DNA from: CAIKZZ01 sp035524495
GTDB taxonomy: Bacteria > Pseudomonadota > Gammaproteobacteria > Steroidobacterales > Steroidobacteraceae
Length of the DNA stretch: 64,000 nucleotides
Assembly (NCBI GenBank): GCA_035524495.1
Contig: DATKOR010000051.1
Coordinates: 1-64,000, forward strand
Reading direction: 5' to 3'
Part shown: positions 53,560 to 61,889 of the stretch, in pieces
How the letters are laid out: each line of letters opens with the position of its first letter
Position numbering within the stretch: the first letter of the stretch is position 1
Position numbers and translations under genes: made by a program
The notes under the pieces: model-generated
Told to the model about the DNA's origin: nothing
Database searches by the model: none
What the model saw: the letters and a program-made list of their open reading frames with translations, nothing else

Positions 53560-54344
53560 CCTGCGGCTGTGAATCCACCGCGCGGCACGACCACCACCAC
53601 GAGCCGGCGCTGACGCCGGGCGCGCGCGGCTTCGGCGTCCTCGCCCCGGCGACGCGGACCGTGAGCGTTGAGGTCGACCTGCTGGCGAAGAACGACCGCT
53701 TCGCCGCCGAAAACCGCGCACGCCTGCAGGCCGACGGCGTGCTGGCATTGAACCTCGTCTCGAGCCCCGGCTCGGGCAAGACGACGCTGCTCGTGCGCAC
53801 GCTCGAGGCGCTGAAGGGCCGCCGGCCGGTCGCGGTCATCGAGGGCGACCAGCAGACCTCCCTCGACGCCGACCGGATCGCCGCGACCGGGGCGCCGGTG
53901 ATGCAGCTCAACACCGGCAAGGGCTGCCACCTCGACGCGCACCAGGTCGGGCACGCAATCGAGTCGCTCGCGCCGCTGCCGGGCGCAGTGCTCTTCATCG
54001 AGAACGTCGGCAACCTCGTCTGCCCGGCGGCGTTCGACCTCGGCGAGGCCCACAAGGTCGTGTTCCTGTCGGTGACCGAGGGCGACGACAAGCCGCTCAA
54101 GTATCCCGACATGTTCCGCGCCTCGCGCCTGTGCCTGGTCACGAAGTCGGACCTCCTGCCGTACGTGCCCTTCGACACCGCGCGCGCGATCGCGAACGCG
54201 AAGAGCGTCAATCCGGCGCTCGAATGCCTCGTGCTCTCGGTGCAGTCCGGCGCCGGCTTCGACGCTTGGCTCGAGTGGCTCGAGCATGCCTCGGTTGGGC
54301 CGCTGCCGCGAGCGGCCGCGATGCAGAGCGGGGTCGGTGCGTGA
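53550..54344 (+). CDS. hypB: Hydrogenase nickel-incorporation GTPase HypB
   Basis: 264 residues. N-terminal MCVTCGCE metal motif and a short HDHHHEP stretch replace the long histidine-rich region found in some HypB. P-loop SSPGSGKTT near residues 71-79, ENVGNLVCPAAFDLGE (metal site) and TKSD follow. It is the GTP-driven partner of HypA for nickel insertion. The GTG of hypF overlaps its stop. Confidence 0.96.
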   Translation: MCVTCGCESTARHDHHHEPALTPGARGFGVLAPATRTVSVEVDLLAKNDRFAAENRARLQADGVLALNLVSSPGSGKTTLLVRTLEALKGRRPVAVIEGDQQTSLDADRIAATGAPVMQLNTGKGCHLDAHQVGHAIESLAPLPGAVLFIENVGNLVCPAAFDLGEAHKVVFLSVTEGDDKPLKYPDMFRASRLCLVTKSDLLPYVPFDTARAIANAKSVNPALECLVLSVQSGAGFDAWLEWLEHASVGPLPRAAAMQSGVGA

Positions 54345-56668
54345 ACGCAACGCCGGGCGCGCGGCTCGCGAGCGTGGCCGGGGAGAACCGGCGGCTTCGC
54401 ATTCGTGTGCGCGGCGTCGTCCAGGGCGTGGGCTTTCGGCCGTTCGTCTACCGCGTCGCGCGCGAGCTCGCGCTCTGCGGCAGCGTCTGCAATGATGCCT
54501 CGGGCGTGCTGATCGACGCGCAAGGGGCCGCGCCGGCGCTCGAGGAACTCATCGAGCGGCTGCGGCACCGCGCGCCACCGCGCGCGCGGGTCGATGCGGT
54601 CGAGCACGAGGAGTGCCCCGCGGACCCCGCGCGTACCGGCTTCGACGTCATCGAAAGCCGCGAGGGCCAATCGCTCAGCACCGCGATCGGCCACGACACC
54701 GCGACCTGCCCGTCGTGCCTCGCCGAGCTCTTCGACCCGACCGACCGCCGATACCGCTACGCGTTCACCAACTGCACCGACTGCGGGCCGCGCTTCACGG
54801 TGACCCGTGCGCTGCCCTACGACCGCCCGCTGACGAGCCTCGCCCCGTTCCCGCTGTGCGCGGCGTGCGAGGTCGAGTACCGCGCGCCCGGCGACCGGCG
54901 CTTCCATGCCGAGGCGACCGCGTGCCCGGCGTGCGGCCCGCGCCTGACGCTGGTCGGCGGCGAGGCGGGCGAGGACCCGATCGCGGGTTGCCTGCGGCTG
55001 CTGCGCGACGGGCGGATTGTCGCGATCAAGGGCCTCGGCGGCTACCACCTCGCCTGCGATGCCCGCAATCCGGGCGCCGTCGCCCGCCTGCGCGCCCGCA
55101 AGCACCGCGAGGAGCAGCCCTTCGCGCTGATGGCGGCGAACGTCGCCTCGCTCGCCGGCGTCGCAGCCGTCGCTGAGGCCGAGCGCACGGGGCTCGAGTC
55201 CGCCGAGCGGCCGATCGTGCTCACGCGGCGCGCGGAGGCGGCGAGCGACACGCTGCCCGGCATCGCCGACGGGCTCGCTCAGCTCGGCGTGATGCTGCCG
55301 TACACGCCGATCCAGTTCCTGCTGTTCCACGAGGCCGCCGGACGCCCGGCCGGCACCGGCTGGCTGTCGGAGCCGCAGGCGCTGCTCCTCGTGATGACGA
55401 GCGCGAACGTCCACGGCGAGCCGCTGGTGACCGACGATCGCGAGGCGCTCGAGGCGCTCGCCGGGATTGCCGACGCCTGGCTCGCGCACGACCGCGAGAT
55501 CGTGACGCGCTGCGACGACACGGTGGTACGGGTGCGGGACGGCGCGACGCGCTTCGTGCGCCGGGCGCGCGGCGCAGCGCCGCGCGCGGTCGCGCTGGCG
55601 CGCGGCACCGCCCCGGTGCTCGGCGTCGGCGCCCACTACAAGGCGACCGCCTGCGTGACGCGCGGCGCCGAAGCGTTCCTGACGCCGCACGTCGGCGATC
55701 TCGACCTGGCCGCGACGCGCCGCGCTCTGGACGCCTCGATCGAGCACCTGCTCGCGCTGACGCAGGTCCGGCCGGCCGCGGTCGCGCACGACCTGCACCC
55801 GGACTTTCACAGCACGCGGCGCGCCGCAGCGCTCGCCGCGGCCTGGGACGTGCCGCTGGTCGGTGTGCAGCACCACCACGCGCACGTCGCCGCGGTGCTC
55901 GCCGAGCACCGCCACGAGGGCCCGGCGCTCGGTCTCGCGCTCGACGGTGTCGGCTACGGCAGCGATGGCGGCGCCTGGGGCGGCGAGCTGCTGCGCGTCG
56001 ACGGCGCCGACTGCGCGCGTCTCGGGCACCTGCGCGCGCTGCCGCTGGTCGGCGGCGATCGCGCGGCGCGCGAGCCGTGGCGGATGGCGGCAGCGGCGCT
56101 CGCGGCCCTGGGTGCGGCCGATTCGATCGCCACCCGCTTCGCCGACCAGCCGCTCGCACCGCTCGTCGCGCAGCGGCTCGCCCGCCCGCGCGCGCTCCTC
56201 GTGACCTCGAGCCTCGGGCGCTGGTTCGACGCCGCCGCGGGGCTGCTCGGCCTCAAGGCCGTCACCAGCTTCGAGGGCCAGGCGGCAATGCTGCTCGAGG
56301 GGCTCGCGACGTGCGCCGACGCCTCGCGCGTGCTGCCGGGCTGCCCGGTCGACGCCGACGGCGTGCTCGACCTGCTGCCGCTCTTGGCGCCGCTCGTCGC
56401 GGCGACCGATCAGGCGCAGGCGGCGGCGGATTTCCACGCCGGGCTCGCGGTCGCGCTCGCCGACTGGGCGGCGCGCGCGGCGGCCGCGCAGGGCCTGACG
56501 ACCGTCGCCTGCGGCGGCGGCTGCCTGATGAACGACGTGCTGGCGCGCCGGCTGCGCGACGAGCTCGGGCGACGGGGACTCGCGATGCTCGAGGCCGCCG
56601 AGGTCCCGCCGAACGACGGCGCGATCAGCCTCGGCCAGTGCTGGGTCGCGCAACGGACGAGGAGCTGA
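54341..56668 (+). CDS. hypF: Carbamoyltransferase HypF
   Basis: 775 residues. Domains: acylphosphatase-like (VRGVVQGVGFRPFVYRVAREL near 23-43), two zinc fingers with four CxxC pairs (CPSC, CTDC, CAAC, CPAC between about 120 and 205), a YrdC-like domain (IKGLGGYHLACDA) and a Kae1-like domain (HHHAHVAAVLAEH, GLALDGVGYGSDGGAWGGE, ACGGGCLMNDVL). It makes the thiocarbamate on HypE that becomes cyanide. Start GTG at 54341 overlaps the hypB stop (GTGA). Confidence 0.96.
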   Translation: MNATPGARLASVAGENRRLRIRVRGVVQGVGFRPFVYRVARELALCGSVCNDASGVLIDAQGAAPALEELIERLRHRAPPRARVDAVEHEECPADPARTGFDVIESREGQSLSTAIGHDTATCPSCLAELFDPTDRRYRYAFTNCTDCGPRFTVTRALPYDRPLTSLAPFPLCAACEVEYRAPGDRRFHAEATACPACGPRLTLVGGEAGEDPIAGCLRLLRDGRIVAIKGLGGYHLACDARNPGAVARLRARKHREEQPFALMAANVASLAGVAAVAEAERTGLESAERPIVLTRRAEAASDTLPGIADGLAQLGVMLPYTPIQFLLFHEAAGRPAGTGWLSEPQALLLVMTSANVHGEPLVTDDREALEALAGIADAWLAHDREIVTRCDDTVVRVRDGATRFVRRARGAAPRAVALARGTAPVLGVGAHYKATACVTRGAEAFLTPHVGDLDLAATRRALDASIEHLLALTQVRPAAVAHDLHPDFHSTRRAAALAAAWDVPLVGVQHHHAHVAAVLAEHRHEGPALGLALDGVGYGSDGGAWGGELLRVDGADCARLGHLRALPLVGGDRAAREPWRMAAAALAALGAADSIATRFADQPLAPLVAQRLARPRALLVTSSLGRWFDAAAGLLGLKAVTSFEGQAAMLLEGLATCADASRVLPGCPVDADGVLDLLPLLAPLVAATDQAQAAADFHAGLAVALADWAARAAAAQGLTTVACGGGCLMNDVLARRLRDELGRRGLAMLEAAEVPPNDGAISLGQCWVAQRTRS

Positions 56669-56671
56669 CAC

Positions 56672-56905
56672 ATGTGCCTGGCAATACCGGCGCGAATCGT
56701 GCGGCTCGACGCGGACGAGCAGGCGCTCGTCGACGTCGGCGGCATCCAGAAGAAGATCTCGGTGGCGCTCGTCGACGGCCTCACGGTCGGCGAATACGTG
56801 ATCGTGCACGTCGGCTACGCGCTCGCGCGGCTGGACCCCGACGCGGCGGCGGCGACGCTGGCGGCGATGGCGGCGGCCGGCATCGAGGCGGGAGCACTCG
56901 TATGA
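56672..56905 (+). CDS. hypC: Hydrogenase maturation factor HypC
   Basis: 77 residues, MCLAIPARIV with Cys2, typical length. Together with HypD it carries the Fe(CN)2CO group to the large subunit. Second HypC-family protein in the operon (the other is hupF). ATGA overlap with hypD. Confidence 0.96.
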   Translation: MCLAIPARIVRLDADEQALVDVGGIQKKISVALVDGLTVGEYVIVHVGYALARLDPDAAAATLAAMAAAGIEAGALV

Positions 56906-58059
56906 AGTACGTAGACGAGTTCCGCGACGCCGAGCTCGCCCGCGGCCTCGCCGCGGCGATCGCCCGCGAGGCACGCCCCGGGCGCCGCTACCACTTCATG
57001 GAATTCTGCGGCGGACATACCCACGCGATCTCGCGCTACGGCGTCACCGACCTCCTGCCGCCGAACGTGCGGATGATCCACGGGCCGGGCTGCCCGGTCT
57101 GCGTGTTGCCGATCGGGCGCATCGACCTCGCGATCGAGCTCGCGCTCGAGCGCGGCGTCGTGCTGTGCAGCTACGGCGACACGATGCGCGTGCCGGCGTC
57201 GGAGGGCCGCTCGCTGCTCAGGGCCAAGGCCGAAGGCGGCGACGTGCGCATGGTGTACTCGGCGTCCGACGCGCTGCGCATCGCGCGCGCCGAGCCCGAC
57301 CGCGAGGTCGTGTTCCTCGCGATCGGCTTCGAGACGACGACGCCGCCGACGGCGCTGGTGCTCAAGGCGGCGCGCGCCGCCGGGATCGGCAACTTCAGCG
57401 TGCTCTGCAACCACGTGCTGACGCCGGCCGCGATCGTCAACATCCTCGAGTCGCCGGAGGTCCGCAGCCTCGGCACCGTGCCGCTCGATGGCTTCGTCGG
57501 GCCGGCGCACGTCAGCACGGTGATCGGCACCGAGCCCTACGAGTTCTTCGCCGAGGAGTACCGCAAGCCGGTCGTGATCGCGGGCTTCGAGCCGCTCGAT
57601 GTGATGCAGGCGATCCTGATGCTGGTGCGCCAGGTGAACGAGGGTCGTGCGGTCGTCGAGAACCAGTTCGCGCGCGTCGTCGACCGGGCGGGGAACGTCA
57701 AGGCGCAGGCGCTCGTGGCCGAGGTCTTCGAGCTCAGGCGCGAGTTCGAGTGGCGCGGGCTCGGGACGGTCCCGTACAGCGCACTCAGGATCCGCGGCGA
57801 CTACGCGGCGTGGGACGCCGAGCGCAAGTTCGCGCTCGCCTACCGCGCGGTACCGGACAACAAGGCCTGCGAGTGCGGAGCGATCCTCCGCGGCCTCAAG
57901 CGCCCGACCGACTGCAAGCTCTTCGGCGGCGCCTGCACGCCGGAGACGCCGATGGGCTCGTGCATGGTGTCGTCCGAAGGCGCGTGCGCTGCCCACTACT
58001 CGTACGGGCGCTTCCGCGACCGCGCGCCGGTCGACGCGCGCCAGGGAGTGACCTCATGA
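56902..58059 (+). CDS. hypD: Hydrogenase maturation protein HypD
   Basis: 385 residues. Conserved motifs: EFCGGHTHAISRYG, GPGCPVCVLP, GFETTTPPTA and the C-terminal cysteine-rich region (ACECGAILRGLKRPTDCKLFG, CTPETPMGSCMVSSEGACAA) that binds a 4Fe-4S cluster. It is the scaffold for Fe(CN)2CO. Overlaps hypC and hypE by four bases each. Confidence 0.97.
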   Translation: MKYVDEFRDAELARGLAAAIAREARPGRRYHFMEFCGGHTHAISRYGVTDLLPPNVRMIHGPGCPVCVLPIGRIDLAIELALERGVVLCSYGDTMRVPASEGRSLLRAKAEGGDVRMVYSASDALRIARAEPDREVVFLAIGFETTTPPTALVLKAARAAGIGNFSVLCNHVLTPAAIVNILESPEVRSLGTVPLDGFVGPAHVSTVIGTEPYEFFAEEYRKPVVIAGFEPLDVMQAILMLVRQVNEGRAVVENQFARVVDRAGNVKAQALVAEVFELRREFEWRGLGTVPYSALRIRGDYAAWDAERKFALAYRAVPDNKACECGAILRGLKRPTDCKLFGGACTPETPMGSCMVSSEGACAAHYSYGRFRDRAPVDARQGVTS

Positions 58060-59108
58060 GCGCCGAACCGCGTCGCGCCTACCACCGGCCGCTCGACGTC
58101 AAGCGCGGCCGCATCGAACTGGCCCACGGCGCCGGCGGCCGGGCCACGGCGCAGCTGGTCGAGGAACTCTTCGTCGAGGCCTTCGACAACGAGTGGCTGC
58201 GGGCGCTCAACGACGCCGCGTCGCTGCCGCCGCCGGCGGGCCGGCTCATCATGGCGACCGACAGCCACGTGGTCTCGCCGCTGTTCTTCCCGGGCGGCGA
58301 CATCGGCGCGCTGTCGGTGCACGGAACGATCAACGACGTCGCGATGGCCGGCGGGACTCCGCTCTACCTGGCGGCCGGCTTCGTGCTCGAGGAGGGATTC
58401 CCGCTCGCGGATCTCAAGCGCATCGTCGTCTCGATGGCGGCCGCGGCCAAGGCGGCCGGGGTCCCGGTCGTCACCGGCGACACCAAGGTCGTCGAGCAGG
58501 GCAAGGGCGACGGCGTCTACATCACGACGACCGGCGTCGGCGTCGTGCCGCCGGGCATCTGCCTCGACGGTGCCGCGGCGCGTGCCGGGGACGTGATCTT
58601 CGTCTCGGGCACGATCGGCGACCACGGCGTCGCGATCATGTCCAAGCGCGAGAATCTCGAGTTCGAGACCGAGATACTCTCCGACAGCGCCCCGCTGCAC
58701 CGGCTGGTCGCGGCGCTGCTCGCCGCCTGCCCGCGCGTCCGCGTGCTGCGCGACCCGACCCGCGGCGGCCTTGCGACGACGCTGAACGAGATCGCGAGCC
58801 AGTCCCGGGTCGGCATGCTGCTCGAGGAGCGCTCGATCCCGATCGCGCCGGCGGTCGCGGCAGCCTGCGAGTTCCTCGGCCTCGATCCGCTCTACGTCGC
58901 CAACGAGGGCAAGCTCATCGCGATCGCGCCGGCCGAGGACGCCGACAGCGTGCTCGCGGCGCTGCGCGCCCACCCGCAGGGCCGCGATGCGGCGCTGATC
59001 GGCCGCGTCACGCGCGACCCGGATCACTTCGTGCAGATGCAGACGGGCCTCGGCGGCCGGCGCGTCGTCGACTGGATGACCGGCGACCAGCTGCCACGGA
59101 TCTGCTGA
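58056..59108 (+). CDS. hypE: Hydrogenase maturation protein HypE
   Basis: 350 residues, PurM-like fold (DVKRGRIELAHGAGGRATAQLV, DSHVVSPLFFPGGDIG, GDTKVVEQG). It ends PRIC: the C-terminal Cys350 is the carrier of the carbamoyl that is dehydrated to cyanide. Followed one base later by hoxX. Confidence 0.97.
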   Translation: MSAEPRRAYHRPLDVKRGRIELAHGAGGRATAQLVEELFVEAFDNEWLRALNDAASLPPPAGRLIMATDSHVVSPLFFPGGDIGALSVHGTINDVAMAGGTPLYLAAGFVLEEGFPLADLKRIVVSMAAAAKAAGVPVVTGDTKVVEQGKGDGVYITTTGVGVVPPGICLDGAAARAGDVIFVSGTIGDHGVAIMSKRENLEFETEILSDSAPLHRLVAALLAACPRVRVLRDPTRGGLATTLNEIASQSRVGMLLEERSIPIAPAVAAACEFLGLDPLYVANEGKLIAIAPAEDADSVLAALRAHPQGRDAALIGRVTRDPDHFVQMQTGLGGRRVVDWMTGDQLPRIC

Positions 59109-59109
59109 C

Positions 59110-60774
59110 GTGCGCATCCTGCTGCTCGCGCACTCGTTCAACAGCCTGACGCAGCGCCTGTGGTGCGAGCTCACCGAGCGCGGCCACGCGCTCAGCCTCG
59201 AGCTCGACATCTCGGACGGCGTGACGTGCGAAGCGGTCGCGCTGCACCGCCCCGACCTCGTCATCGCGCCGTTCCTGAAGCGCGCGATCCCGGAGGCGGT
59301 GTGGCGCAGCGTCCCCACGCTGATCGTGCACCCCGGCATTCCGGGCGATCGGGGACCTGCGGCCCTCGACTGGGCGATCCTCGAGCAGCGCCGCACCTGG
59401 GGCGTGACGGTGCTCGAGGCGAGCGCCGAGTTCGACGCGGGCGACATCTGGGCGAACGCGGGCTTCGCGATGCGCGCGGCGAGCAAGGCGAGCCTCTACC
59501 GCGACGAGGTCGCCGCTGCCGCGGTGCGCGCGGTGCTCGAGGCGCTCGAGCGCCGCGCAGCCGGGGCCCGGCCGACGCCGCTCGCGACGCTCGACCCCGC
59601 GAGCGCCGGGCGCTGGCACCCGCCGCTCAGCGCCACGGAGCGGCGCATCGACTGGCAACGCGACCCGACCGACCTCGTGCTCGCGAAGCTGCGTGCCGCG
59701 GACTCCTCGCCCGGCATCGCCGACGAGATCCTCGGCGAGCCGTACCGGCTCTACGACGCACGCCCGGCGCCGTCCGCCGCCGGCAGTCGCGCGGGCGAGT
59801 GGGTCGCGCGCGGCGGCGAGTCGCTGTTGCGCGCGACGCTGGACGGCGCGGTGTGGATCGGACATGCGCGCCGCATGGACGCCGACGCGCTCAAGCTCCC
59901 GGCGCTCATCGCGTGCCCGGCGGCCGCGGCGCTGCCGGAGGCGCATTCGGCCCCCGACCCGATCCAGTACCGGGAAGTCGGCCCGGTCGGGTACCTCGCC
60001 TTCGATTGCTACAACGGCGCGATGAGCACGGCGTTCTGCCGGCGACTCGCCGCGGCGCTCGATGCGGCCGCGGCGCGACCGACCCGGGTGCTGGTGCTCG
60101 AGGGCGGGCGCGATTTCTGGTCGAACGGCATCCACCTGAACGTCATCGAGGCGGCGGAGAGCGCCGCGGACGAGTCGTGGCGCAACATCGAAGCGATCGA
60201 CGACGTCGCCGAGCGCATCGTGCGCATCGGCGACAAGCTGACCGTCGCGGCGCTGCGCGGCAACGCGGGCGCGGGCGGGGCGTTCCTGGCGCTCGCCGCC
60301 GACCGCATCTGGGTGCGGCCGGGCGTCGTGCTCAACTTCCACTACCGCAACATGGGCAACCTGTACGGCTCCGAACTCTGGACCTACACGCTGCCGCGGC
60401 GCGTCGGCGCACGCTCCGGCGAGATCATCGACGAACGCCAACCGCTGCTCGGCCGCCAGGCGGTGACGAAGGGGCTCGCGGACGCCGCGTTCGGTAGCGA
60501 TGCCCAGGCCTTCGAGGCCGAGGTCGCGGCGCGGGCGGGCGCCCTCGCCGGTGCCGCGGAATTCGCGGCCGCGCTGGCCGACAAGCGCGCGCGGCGCGCC
60601 GCCGACGAGGCCGCGCGCCCGCTCAGCGACTACCGTGCCGAGGAGCTCAGGCGGATGCGGCGCAGTTTCTACGGGTTCGACACGAGCTACCACGTCGCGC
60701 GCCACCGCTTCGTGCACAAGGCGCCGCACTCGTGGACGCCACGTCACCTGGCGCGGCACCGGGCCGCGGTGTGA
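59110..60774 (+). CDS. hoxX: HoxX, CO-ligand-forming hydrogenase maturation factor
   Basis: 554 residues. N-terminal part resembles formyltransferases (LAHSFNSLTQRLWCELTERGH, LIVHPGIPGDRGPAALDWAI) and the C-terminal part resembles enoyl-CoA hydratase/isomerase (LVLEGGRDFWSNGIHLNVIEA, LRGNAGAGGAFLALAAD). HoxX is reported to convert formyl-CoA, made from formyl-tetrahydrofolate, into CO for the active site during growth in air. Its presence with the six-cysteine small subunit indicates aerobic hydrogen oxidation. Start GTG at 59110. Confidence 0.95.
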   Translation: MRILLLAHSFNSLTQRLWCELTERGHALSLELDISDGVTCEAVALHRPDLVIAPFLKRAIPEAVWRSVPTLIVHPGIPGDRGPAALDWAILEQRRTWGVTVLEASAEFDAGDIWANAGFAMRAASKASLYRDEVAAAAVRAVLEALERRAAGARPTPLATLDPASAGRWHPPLSATERRIDWQRDPTDLVLAKLRAADSSPGIADEILGEPYRLYDARPAPSAAGSRAGEWVARGGESLLRATLDGAVWIGHARRMDADALKLPALIACPAAAALPEAHSAPDPIQYREVGPVGYLAFDCYNGAMSTAFCRRLAAALDAAAARPTRVLVLEGGRDFWSNGIHLNVIEAAESAADESWRNIEAIDDVAERIVRIGDKLTVAALRGNAGAGGAFLALAADRIWVRPGVVLNFHYRNMGNLYGSELWTYTLPRRVGARSGEIIDERQPLLGRQAVTKGLADAAFGSDAQAFEAEVAARAGALAGAAEFAAALADKRARRAADEAARPLSDYRAEELRRMRRSFYGFDTSYHVARHRFVHKAPHSWTPRHLARHRAAV

Positions 60775-60782
60775 GCGTGCGC

Positions 60783-61268
60783 TCAGTCGTGGTGATGGCC
60801 GCCCGGCCCGTGGACGTGGCCGTGCGCCAGCTCTTCGGCGCTCGCGGTTCGCACCTCGGCGATCTCGACGTCGAAGTTGAGCGCCTGCCCGGCGAGGGGG
60901 TGGTTGCCGTCGACGGTGACCATGTCGCCGGTCACGCGCGTGACGACGACCTGGCGCGGGCCGTGCTCGGTCTGCGCCGTGAAGCGCATGCCGGCGCGGA
61001 TTTCGCCGCCGCCCTGGAACGCGCGCCTCGGCACCTGCTGCACCAGCGTCTGGTCGCGCACGCCGTAGGCCTTCTCGGCCGGCACCGCGACCGCGAGCTT
61101 GTCGCCGGCGGTCTTGCCCTCGAGCGCCTCCTCGAGGCCGGCGATGATGTTGCCGGCGCCGTGAATGTAGGCGAGCGGCTCACCGCCGGCGGAGCTGTCG
61201 AGCACCTCGCCTGAATCATTGGTGAGCGTGTAGTGGATCGTGACGACCGTGTCGCGGGCAACTAGCAT
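60783..61268 (-). CDS. slyD: FKBP-type peptidyl-prolyl isomerase, SlyD-like, with His-rich tail
   Basis: 161 residues. FKBP core split by an insert-in-flap domain (DSSAGGEPLAYIHGAGNIIAGLEEALEG and GMRFTAQTEHGPRQVVVTRV around the flap) and a metal-binding tail HGHVHGPGGHHHD. In E. coli SlyD, the same layout stores nickel and helps HypB mature hydrogenases. The gene lies 8 bases from hoxX in convergent orientation, which strengthens a link with nickel supply here. Start ATG at 61268. Confidence 0.92.
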   Translation of the reverse strand: MLVARDTVVTIHYTLTNDSGEVLDSSAGGEPLAYIHGAGNIIAGLEEALEGKTAGDKLAVAVPAEKAYGVRDQTLVQQVPRRAFQGGGEIRAGMRFTAQTEHGPRQVVVTRVTGDMVTVDGNHPLAGQALNFDVEIAEVRTASAEELAHGHVHGPGGHHHD

Positions 61269-61351
61269 GGGCGGGCCTCGGGGAGCGGGGCGGGGAGTGT
61301 AGCGCGCCCCGTCCTGGCCTGCGCGGCGCTGCCGCAGAAGGAGACGGACGC

Positions 61352-61831
61352 ATGGACTTTCGGACCACGGATCTGCTCGATTCCTACCCGGAGCTCGAGG
61401 CCTGCGAGGCGGGCCTCGAGCATTACGGCGGCGTGCGCAAGTTCAGCGGCGAGGTCGTCACGCTGCGCTGCTTCGAGGACAACTCGCTGGTCCGGGAGAT
61501 CCTGAAGTCGCCGGGTCAGGGGCGGGTGCTGGTCATCGACGGCGGCGGCTCGCGGCGCATCGCGCTGCTCGGCGACCTGCTCGCCGAGTCCGGGCGGGCC
61601 AACGGCTGGAGCGGCGTCATCGTCTTCGGCTGCGTGCGCGACTCGGCCGCGCTCGCGGCGCTTCACATCGGCGTGATGGCCCTCGGGGTCCAGCCGCGTC
61701 GCGGCGAGAAGCGCGCGCAGGGCGTGCAGGGCGTGCGGCTCGAGATTCTCGGGGCGCGCGTGCGTCCCGGCGACATCGCCTACGCCGACGAGGACGGTGT
61801 CGTATTCGCACAACACCGGCTGGCGAGCTGA
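61352..61831 (+). CDS. rraA: Ribonuclease E activity regulator RraA
   Basis: 159 residues. The fold signature is complete: FRTTDLLDSYPEL, LRCFEDNSLVREIL, VLVIDGGGSRRIALLGD, GVIVFGCVRDSAAL, PRRGEKRAQG and the VRPGDIAYADEDGVV end. RraA proteins bind and inhibit RNase E; some family members are aldolases. GAAGGAG lies upstream of the ATG. It stands alone between slyD and a sensor gene. Confidence 0.93.
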   Translation: MDFRTTDLLDSYPELEACEAGLEHYGGVRKFSGEVVTLRCFEDNSLVREILKSPGQGRVLVIDGGGSRRIALLGDLLAESGRANGWSGVIVFGCVRDSAALAALHIGVMALGVQPRRGEKRAQGVQGVRLEILGARVRPGDIAYADEDGVVFAQHRLAS

Positions 61832-61889
61832 AAGCCGCACGCCGTCTGCGCCGCCGCGGGCGTGCTAACGTGACCTCGGAGGGGGTCTG

